Assembly (NCBI GenBank): GCA_930367215.1
Contig: OV884059.1
Location: 231,693,803-231,757,802 of the forward strand
Length of the DNA: 64,000 bases
Direction of reading: 5' to 3'
DNA from: Pollenia angustigena
Taxonomy: Eukaryota; Arthropoda; Insecta; Diptera; Polleniidae
Shown here piece after piece: positions 33,601-44,416 of the stretch. The position numbers and the translations under genes are program-made. The notes under the pieces are model-generated. The model searched no databases and had not been told where the DNA came from. It saw only the letters and a list, made by a program, of their open reading frames with translations. Every line of letters begins with the position of its first letter. Position 1 is the first letter of the stretch.

Positions 33601-36600
33601 GAGCCCCAAAATTGAAGCAAAATAGCAGCGGGGGAAGTGTTAACCCCCATAGGACGCCAATGTTTAATATCGGATATCTTAAAAACTGTTATAGTGAGAA
33701 TGTTCAAACTTTGTAGAAGTCACAGTTATGGTATACTACACTTTTGAAAACAGAAATAAAGCGGGTATGCGCAGGGGGAAATATCTTCCATAGGATGCAT
33801 ATATTCAATATCGCTCAACTTAAGAACTATTGAAGGCAGACTCTTCAAACGTGGTTAAAGCTTCTATTATGGTAAACTATAAATGTCAGTATAGAAATGG
33901 GCGGGGTAGCCAGAGGAGGAGCAGTACCACTCATAGATAGCATTATTAATAAGAGCCGCTGCAAGCAATTTGTTGAACTTTTGGTAGTAGGATCATCTGA
34001 GCCCCAAAATTGAAACCCCCATAGGACGCCAATGTTAAATATCGCATATCTTAAGAACTGTTAAAGTAAGAATGTTCAAACTTAGTAGAAGTCACTCCTA
34101 TGGTATACTACACTTTTGAAAATAAAAATAAAGCGGGAATGCGCAGGGGAAAAAACATTCCATAGGATGCACATATTAAATATCTCTCAACTGAAGAAGT
34201 GGTTAAAGCAGTGTAGCGAAGCGCACCGGGTTAAGCTAGTATATATATATATATATATTTTAAGAAAAGAATCGCTTTTATTCTAAACATTTAAACCAAA
34301 TTACTTTGCTAAAAGATTATTTTATAAGATCTCCTTTAACTATTGAAATAACTAATAAAATTATCTCAGTTTATTTTTTTTTTAAGTATGTACATAGTTT
34401 TTGGGGGATTCAAAAGGTAGTCAAAAAGCCTTATGTCTTAAAATATTTACAAGAAATATATATCGTCGGTTTAATATGCAAACCGGCTAAATCCACTTTT
34501 TATGTAAATTGAGATTTTGATGCCGTGTGGTAGAGGATTAAATGAATATCCTACTACATTAACATACATATGCAGATATGTATACAGATTGCATATGGCC
34601 CAGTGGTCGGAATAAACATTATAAGAGATCCAATATGGACAGTTAAATGTCAGTTGTTCAAGAGTATGTGTTGGTGACAAATTATAGTTCCTATAATGTT
34701 GTTTATTGAAATATCGAGGGTTATTTTTCAAATAGTGCTACATATCTGAAAAATAACAATTTTAAAGGATAGCGAAAAAACTGATTTTTTCGATAACTCT
34801 AGGAGTAATAACTACACTTTTTTTTACAATGCTATTAAAAATAAATGTCTAAATCATACATATATTAATTATTTTTAATTCCAGATATTCGCGCTTATTG
34901 TCTGATATTACTATTTACAAATTAAAATTTTATCGATTTGAATATTGATATAAGTAGAATAAAAATGAAAATGAGCTGTAATTAAAACTATTTGAGACTT
35001 TAGTTTAAGTTACACGAATTTTTATTAAATTAATGAGTCAAATTTAAAGAAACGCGTAATCTTGTTAACAGAACTCGAAATTAAGTTAAAATTTTACACC
35101 ATCCGTTATTGAAAAGCAATAAATAATTAAACTTTATTCTTATATTTTAAATTATTATAAAAATAATAGCGGTTTTCATCTTTGATAGTAAAGGCCCTTG
35201 TAGACCTTGTGAATCTTATTAACACAGAATACAGTTATTAATTTAGTTAAGATTTACAACACTGCAACAACAAAATGTATTAGACTTAAATTTACCACGC
35301 TGTAGTTCAAAAATCCAACAAAAAGCTGTAGTAAACAGGGTTATCAGATGTGTCGATTTCTCGCCAAACGTGGCGATTTTCTAACATGTTTGGCGACCTA
35401 ATTTTTGATTTGGCGACATGGTGATTTTTTGGCGATTTATAAAATAGTTAAAATCGCCAACTGGCTATTTTTGATGACCTATGAATTTGTTTTGAAATTC
35501 GTAAACTTTAATACCTACTTAGAAATAATATTATTTTAATTCTCGTATTTTTATGAATGAAATTTCAGGCAATCATATGTATGATGGTATTTGAAGTTAT
35601 GTTCAAACGGCTGATGAAGTTAATGAAAATCTTCTAGAAAAGTGTTTTTTATATATAACATTGCTCTTGAAAAAAAATCAATAAATAGAATTCCTTAAAA
35701 CACTAATATGTTTTAAGTCTATTAACATTTTCAAATTATTCTTATATGTATGTGGCAATTTATTATCACAGATAAAATATGTTGTTGTTAGTGATAATTT
35801 AAAGATTTTTATGAATCCTATCATACCTTTGGACGTTTATGAAACACAATGGATAAAATAAGCGTTGGTTAATTGGAAAGATAGCTAAATAAGTTTAGAC
35901 CAACATTTTAAAGCTACAAGGATACGGCAGGTACGTAAAATGTTAAGGACTTTACTTTGGCTGTCCTTAATATGCGGTTATTACAACTATGTAGTAATGC
36001 CTGTGTTGAAACTATCAACTCCACTAAAACTCGCCTTCCAATTAGAATGCAATACGAACTGCTAGACGCGTTATTAGGAATTATACAGGCATGTTCTGTA
36101 AATCACAAGATTTTAAATCACTTGTGATTTTGAAATCACAATTATGATTAATGGGTGGTTTGAAAACCACAGAAGTTTTAACTTAGTTAAAAATGGTGGA
36201 AACAATTAAGCAAGTAATTTTAAATCGGCGGTCACTTAGCTGACTGGTTTGAAAGCACAATTATGAAAAAAGCTTTTGTCCAGAACACCTTTTTTGTGAT
36301 TTCAAATTACTTTCACAAAAAGTGATTTTCAGAACATGCCTGATAAGTTATATGAATGGGTATAGTACATGTTGAACTTCTTTTGTACTTTCGTCGAATA
36401 AATGTAATACCCTCACAATGTATTCCAAATTAGAAGACAAATAGCGAGTCTTGACGGTGAAGCGTTTTAGATATATAATAAAACTGCAACTATTGTATAT
36501 AGTGCATTTCTAATATTTGTTTAGTACGAGCCGCGAAAAAAACTTTTTTTGTTGCTTTAAGTAGACTACTATAAATTATTTGATAGTAAACATCGTACCT

Positions 36601-39600
36601 TTTTTGTGTTTACTATTTTTTTTTTAGCTCTAAATAAAAATTAAGCAAAGTATATATTATGGCGACTTTTTTTGAATTTTTGGCGTATTTAAGCGATACG
36701 GAACTAATTTAGTTTTAAGGATTTATAAAATGTATTTTATTGTCAAAAACTTGTAAACAAAGGCTTTGGCGATTTTTGATATTGAATTTGGCGAAAAAGG
36801 TCAAAATTATTCTGACAACCCTGGTAGTTAACACCTTTGTTAAATAACCCAACAATAAATTTCAGTGTATTTATCAAATATAAAAAATTGGGAATTTAGC
36901 ACGTCATACAAAAATTCTTAATAATAATATTTGTATTCCCGTAAATAGCTTTGATAATATACTTGCGTGTGCCCGTGCAGAAAACTGAATTACCAAATTG
37001 GTTTTTTTCTGTTGTTTTCTTGCGAAGACAATACAATGAAACAATTTGTTTTTTAATTTAGTTTTTTCTTTTTTACCCACTTACAACTACAATTCGAGTC
37101 GGAAAGAACCCAACCAATTGTAGGGGGATGTAAGAAAAGATAAACTCACTGTTTATTGTTGGTGTTTTGTTTAAGATTTGATATTGTTACAAGTAAGACT
37201 TTGAGTGTTTAAAATTCTAATTCGCTTTAGGGTTTTATAAAAGGATTATTTAATTCTAATTCATCAGAATATAAAAAATACGGAACAAGCATCTTGTTTG
37301 GATACAAATCACATTTTTTTTCCACAAAGGGCCTTGAGTTATATTTTCAAGATCTTGAGATTTGTTTTTCATGAAATTAAGCATATCTAATAATTTGTCA
37401 TCTTTTTCTAGAACTTTTCTAAGGGGGTAATTTTGTTGTTCACTTCACCTTGCGTTGAGAATTTTTTCATATAAATGTATTCTTCATAGAGACAAAAGCA
37501 AGCTTAGTTTCTTTTCGAAAACATTCAAGATTACCTTTTTGATGTGATAATACCGCATTTGTTTCAACCAGGACTTCTTCGATGTTTGGAAATAAGTCTT
37601 CTTCCGACAGCATAATTTTTAATTTATATGGAGTTTTAAGATCCCTCAAATACCGATTTATCTCGCCTGTAAAAAAAGAAATTTTTAAAAAAACGTTTTT
37701 ATCAAATTTTTGGCTGAATGAATTAAAAACTTCTAAAAGCGGCTCTATAACTATAGTGAACAGATTTTCACAAATTTTTTCCGCATCAGATTTTGCAAAA
37801 TTGCATTTAGCAAATAGCGCAGTTTCAAATATTAAAATGTTGTTATGTATTTTTTTTAAAAGTTCTTCATCACTTCCACAAACTAAATTTTCAATATTTC
37901 CTTCAACGTTTGCGTTGTCCTCCTTGTTTAAAAAACTTTTTTTTTTTTATTTTTTCATTTCTTGTATTTTCAATTAATACTTGATCAATTATTTCCTCAC
38001 GGTCAACACTTAACGTGTTTGTTGCCGGGTGCTTCTTACGCACATGTGCCTTAAATTTTGAGGAGTTTTTGTAAACCGTATTACAACATTTATAAGTATC
38101 CAAAGTCTTAAGAAAATGATAAGATTTTAAATGTCCAAAATAAAACTCATTGTTTATAAAAAACTTATTACAAATAAAACACTTCATTTTCTTACTTTTT
38201 TCTTATTTTCACTGCTTATTTAAAAAAAAATTTCACACGGCCGCAAAATATATTGAGAACTATTCAAAGCGATTAAAAAAAAAACTGACCTAAAACAAAC
38301 AAATTTCTTATTCATGCATGTTAGGCTTTTTTTTATTTCTTTGTTGCCAGGAGTATTTTACTTTGTTTGTTGTTGTTTATTTAACTCTTAACTCTCTTCT
38401 CTCTCATTTATTTCGATGCTAAAACAGCATATGATGTCAAAGTGTCATCAATTATTAGACGTTTAAAAGTATTTATGATTAAATGTCATCATATTGACGA
38501 CATTTAATCATCACTTTTTTTCTAACTGTAATAATGACATTAACGTACATCATGATGATTGAATTACATCAATATGATGACATTTAATCATCACATTTTT
38601 ATTTTGCAACTGTTAAATAAAAAACGAGTTTTTTTCGTTTGCTTTATTTAACAACCACTTCTGCTCTCATTCTTTTTTTGTTGATGTCAAATATAATGAT
38701 TACATGTCATCAATATGAATGTTATATATTGTATAAAGTGCTTCTTGTTTTGACAACGAATGTACATCAATATGATGTAACTTATTTAAGTTTTAAAAAT
38801 GAGTCTAAAAACAAAAAATAATGAATAAAACATTAACCTTTTTTAATAAAACACACTTTTTAAACATTTTAACATTATTTAGTTTTTATTTTTATTCATA
38901 CTTTACCTGTTAATAATGCACAAAATATGGCATCGAATTGATGTCCCTGTAGTCATAGCATGGATGACGCGTAAAATATGACAAAATTATATGATAACGT
39001 TCGTCATTATATTGATGTCACTTTTTGCATCATTGATGCCATTTGTCATAACATTGATGTCACAATACTGATGTTGGGGCATCATCAATATGAAGATGCA
39101 TTTTTCTATCAGTGTATTGGTATAATATTTTTAGCTTTTCTAAAATCTTTGGAAAAGGTTTCCTGATGATCTGGCCTAAGCAACCAGTGAAATGCGCATA
39201 GAAGCTAACTTTTCCTCAACAATAAATTTCAGTGCATTTATCAAATATGAAAAATTGGGAATTTAGCACGTCATACAAAAATCTTAATAATAAATTTTGT
39301 ATTCCCGTAAATAACTTTGACCCAAAAGAAAACAGTTGAAGAAACTATATCTGTCTCTCTCCCTCACTCAGCAACTTCATTAATTTACAATACTAACGAA
39401 AAAGACACACGCTTTGTAGTATAAAATCGTATTAAGTAAAGCAGAGTTGTACACTCAATACAAAGGGTGAAAACCGCTAATTATATGCTTGCGAAATAAC
39501 ATACTTCAATGCTTTGTAAATGCTTCCATTTACTAAGTTGAATAGGATGTGGGCCAGATTATAAGGGATTCGCTTCTATTTATATGATAGCTGCACAATG

Positions 39601-42600
39601 TGGGAAATTTGGAAAAAAATGGAAATAATTCTATATTTTATAAACTGTTGGTCCGATTGGAATGCAGGTGACAATTAAAGAGTTTAAGTCTTGGAATATA
39701 GACTTAGCAGAAGTGCTTTAGGTTCCCAATTTAGGACATCTTGGGTATAGCAAAAATTAAAAACGATCCTTAATTCTAAATTTTAGCTTGATGCTAAAAA
39801 TAATTTTTTAAGTGAAATACGCTTGTCGAGTTCTTTATAATTTATAATTGGTCCAGTATTTCATCTAAAAAATTATCTTTTTTATTTATAAAAAATTGCT
39901 TAGCGACACATATATTATTTATACTTTTTGAATGGCTTCTTCATCAAATTTATCATAATATGTTTGAGTATTTTTTTTTTGAATTGCCAGCAAATCAATA
40001 AATAGAAGTGTTCGCCTAATGGTCAAAATTCGACCATAAATGCTCATGTTAATATGAAGAAAACATAGTACATCTATTAATATATTGTTACGAAAGTAAC
40101 TTTAGTTAGTTGTAATTATTGTTTAAGAATTAGTTGTAAATATTATTTATCTTGTATTGATTAGTTATTAAGTAATTGTTAGTTATTTTATTAGTTTACG
40201 TTGTTATTAAAGTTTGTTATAATTTAGTACACTTCAATCCCAATGTGCAGAAAGCCCTAGAAATGACCGTTAAAAAAGCTTTAGTATAAGTGGTGAAATT
40301 ATGTAAACATAAGTGCCGCCATAAATCATAATTGACGATAGAGTGGTGAATAAGTAAAGCCTCGAACCTTCGAGAAACATTTCGAATGTTCTAGATGGCT
40401 GAATTACAGCGGCGGCTAGCATAAAAAAACAGTATTAGTTCAGACTTTGTCAAGTTAAGAGTGCATCACGCGGAGAAAACTATAAACGTTTGAAGTGTGT
40501 TGATTACAATAGTGAGTTGTAAATAAAAGCTATAAATTACGGTTGTTAAAGTGAATAAGTTCTTAATAATAAGTGTTATACATTAAAGTATTGTGTTTAT
40601 TTGTTTTATTTGAATTGCAATAAAAGAACTCGAAACGGTTTATTATAAAGGAAATAAACCAAAACGTAATTGAAAGGCAGTAACGTAACAATTGGTGTCA
40701 GAAGTGGGATTGCATTAATAAAAATAAATAAATAAATTATTAAAAATAAATTAATTAATAAAAATAAAAAATAGAAAACATAGACTGCAATGAAATTTGA
40801 AGAGCTTAAAGTTGAACAGCTCAAGAAAGAATTGGGCAAGTTGGATCTGCCAACTGCAGGTAATAAAGCGGAGCTGCAGAAGAGACTATTAGATGAATTT
40901 GAGCGACGCAATATGAACATTGCGAGTTACGAATTTGAGGACAAAGAAGAAATAGAGGTATGTACTCGTGCAGTTGCCAGCAGTATGAATTTAAACGCAA
41001 TGTTTGCTGCTATGATGGCAAAAATGGAAAAAATTACTGAAGAAAGTTCTAGAAAAATTGATGAAACTTCTAGAAAAATGGACGATAATTCCAAAAGAAT
41101 GGTACAGATGATAAAAGAAAATTCTAACGATATCTTGACTGAAACTTCTAGAAAAATTTATGAAACTTCTAAAAAAATGGACGAAGCTTCTGGAAAAATG
41201 GAGGAGAAGTCTAGCACCATCCTGGCTGAAATTCAAGAGAATTCCAGAATAACGAACGAGAAACTTCAGGAGATTTCCAGTGAAATAAACGAAAGAGTAA
41301 ACGAAATGGAAATAGAATTTAACCAGAAGCTGTCTGATGTAAAAACTCAAGTCACGGATGTAAAAATACACGTCACGGATGTAAAAACACAAGTCACGAT
41401 TTTTGATGAAAAACTACAACATCTGGAGGACAAAGTTAATTACATTCAATGCCAAGAAGGACCAGTGCGAGTTATTCCAGAAGTTTCTAGTAGAATAAAG
41501 GCCCCAAGTTTTGACGGTAGTGTCCCATTAAATGTTTTTAAGTTCCAGTTCGATACTGTTGCCAACAGAAATGCATGGAACAGTGAGGAAAAAGCCATCG
41601 AGCTCATTCTTGCTTTAAAGGGGACTGCGGCTGAAGTGCTTGAAAGTGTTCCAGTAAGTAGCAGAAACAATTATGATGAAATTATGGTAGCACTGCAACG
41701 TAAGTATGGAGGTGAACACAAAATGGAAATCTACAAAATGGAGTTGCGTGGCAGAGTGCAAAAGGCAAACGAAACCTTACAGGACTTCGCACTGGAGATT
41801 GAGCGGTTGGTACAGCTAACTTATCCTGGTGAGAATCATCCTTTTTGGATTATTTTAAAACTGAGGAATTTGTAACGGTATAAGAGATGCTGATGTTAAG
41901 TATGCGGTGTGTGCAGCATTAAAGTCGACATTTGCAGAGACTGTTTCATTTGCCCTGGCCCAGGAAACCGCGAGAATTATTTCAAGGCCACAGACATACA
42001 AGGTGCGAAAACTCGATATGGCTTGCGAGGACGAAAGCGAGTTAATTAAGGAAGTGAGGGGCATGAAAGAGGCACTTTTCAAGGCTTTGGGTGAGAAGCA
42101 ATCTAAGAACAAATTAAAATGCTATAACTGTGGTAAGATTGGGCACATACAGCGTAACTGTAAAGCACAAAGAAAGCGAACAAGATCTGCTTCGCCGCCA
42201 AGTAACAGCCAGCAGACCACTCATCAGTCATCACAGGAGTCGCCATTAAGTATGGAGGGAGTGCTACCTTTCGCATCTGAGGACGCGATAATAAATTTAG
42301 TAGTGCCAAAGAGATATAAAAGTATCACGACATTTGGCTACATCGATGGTAAAAAGCGAATTTTGACTATCGACACTGGTGCAGGATTTTCAATTATAAG
42401 GCCTGACTTGGTAACGGGAGCTGTCGAACCACTAAGCGGAGTGAGCTTGCGAACAGCTACAGGTGAGCCTGCTACTGTCTATGGCAAAACACGCGTGGTG
42501 TTAAGAATTGCCAATATTGTCAATTTTCATGAGTTTATTGTGGCCGGCATTGTAGACGAAGTACTGATTGGCGCAGATTTTATGATTAGCCATAACATAA

Positions 42601-44384
42601 GTCTGAATATGGGAAAACAAATCATGTATTTGTTTGATTATGAAATACCGCTGAATGTTGGGTATGAAAGTGAGGCTCGTGTGGGACAGGTTCTCGCTTG
42701 TACTCGTCCGGAATCTTCACCATACAGAAAAGTTGCAAAACGGGAAAAGGCGGTTGCTCATGCAAGACAGCTTAGCAGATTGGAAGCCAGGCACTGTACG
42801 GAGGCAGATAGAAGGGAATGCATCAGTGAAGGTCGCTCGTTGAAGATAGAGCCCAGTAAAGACTGGTTAGCAGCGAAAAGATTTGAACCTGTATCGGCTA
42901 AGGTTATAAGGGCCAATAGTATAGGTGGAAGACAAAATTTTAAGAATAGCTGCCCAAAGCGTGTGGCAGCCAGGAGCACAGTAAAAAGAGTTTGTGCGCT
43001 GCTTCCACAGTTCAATTGTAAGGCACTATCTATACTAGAAGATAAGCAGGTATCTTCATTGGGGCGGGGAAACCCTTACCACCAGAGAAAGTTCGTACGT
43101 GACCAGTTGATTTTGCCAATGAATCAACAACCAAAGGAAAGATTAGTTGCCAAGCCACAATTACATTGGAATGGACCACATAAGGCGAAAAAGAAATTAA
43201 ATGATGTTGTATACCGAATACAGAAATACAAAAGTCCTAGAGCTAAAATGAAAGTTGTTCATTTAGAACGATTAGCCCCTTTTGGAAGAGGTGATTTTGA
43301 GCCTATTCGGGACGAACAGGCTTAAGTGGGGGGCAGTGTTACGAAAGTAACTTTAGTTAGTTGTAATTATTGTTTAAGAATTAGTTGTAAATATTATTTA
43401 TCTTGTATTGATTAGTTATAAAGTATTTGTTAGTTATTTTATTAGTTTACGTTGTTATTAAAGTTTGTTATAATTTCAATTTGTTAACACTTCAATCCCA
43501 ATGTGCAGAAAGCCCTAGAAATGACCGTTAAAAAAGATTTAGTATAAGTGGTGAAATTATGTAAACATAAGTGCCGCCATAAATCATAATTGACGATAGA
43601 GTGGTGAATAAGTAAAGCCTCGAACCTTCGAGAAACATTTCGAATGTTCTAGATGGCTGAATTACAGTATAAATACTTGCGGCGGCTAGCATCAAAAAAC
43701 AGTATTAGTTCAGACTTTGTCAAGTTAAGAGTGCATCACGCGGAGAAAACTATAAACGTTTGAAGTGTGTTGATTACAATAGTGAGTTGTAAATAAAAGC
43801 TATAAATTACGGGTTTTAAAGTGACTAAGTTCTTAATAAATAAGTGTTATACATTAAAGTATTGTGTTTATTTGTTTTATTTGAATTGCAATAAAAGAAC
43901 TCGAAACGGTTTGTTATAAAGGAAATAAACCAAAACGTTATTGAAAGGCAGTAACGTAACAATATGAATTAACATGTTTCGAGCATTTTTTCCGTCGTAG
44001 TGGATCGGTTTGGCGAGGGACCAACCTCCGGTTCATATGTTATCTTCCACGTGAGAGTCTAATTTTATAAGTTCAATATAATCAGAATTGATAAAACAAA
44101 AAAGTATCAAAAAATCTCCTTAAAGGCAGAATTAGTCTACTTTCTGTTTCTGTTATGTTCCGTTCCGTTGTTTTGCACCGTCCACTGTTTTGTTTCAATA
44201 ACTTTTATGCACATACATTTGAAGAAATTAAATTAAATAATTTAGAAAAACTAATCTATTTCACAGGTTTTTTAATAACAAAAACAAATCAGTTGATTCG
44301 TAACAGAACAGAAAGTAAAGACTAACTGAGCCTTTATAGATTGTCACTAAGGGCGCACTGCATGTTTAATTTAGCACTTTTTTA

Positions 44385-44416
<32 letters not shown>

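Larger units (their letters stand above)
35336..36823 (+). mobile_element. hAT-type element remnant
   Basis: Ends CAGGGTTATCAGA / TCTGACAACCCTG, with GTAGTAAA (35328-35335) and GTAGTTAA (36824-36831) as an 8-bp target duplication with one mismatch. CAGGGTT ends and an 8-bp duplication are hAT hallmarks. Subterminal TGGCGA words are repeated at both ends. It contains a decayed transposase C-terminus (35948-36085) and a nested MITE (36086-36342). Confidence 0.75.
40086..43961 (+). mobile_element. Internally deleted Ty3/gypsy-type LTR element with SAP-domain Gag
   Basis: LTRs 40086-40690 and 43337-43961, both TGTTACG...CGTAACA. Target duplication ATAT (40082-40085 and 43962-43965). The 3.9-kb element has gag, a zinc knuckle and protease, and then jumps directly to the last part of integrase. 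RT, RNase H and the integrase core are absent. Only a related complete element could mobilise it. The frame across the deletion is open, and the two LTRs are close in sequence, which suggests it is fairly recent. Confidence 0.9.

Noticed and set aside
37582..37977. Plus-strand 131-codon frame
   Set aside because: Antisense shadow of the C2H2 ORF, whose minus-strand translation has zinc-finger motifs.
36850..39320. LTR retrotransposon with 105-bp LTRs
   Set aside because: No TG/CA ends, no primer site or polypurine tract inside, no gag/pol.
40991..41392. Minus-strand 133-codon frame over the Gag coiled coil
   Set aside because: Shadow of the repeated coiled-coil codons on the other strand.
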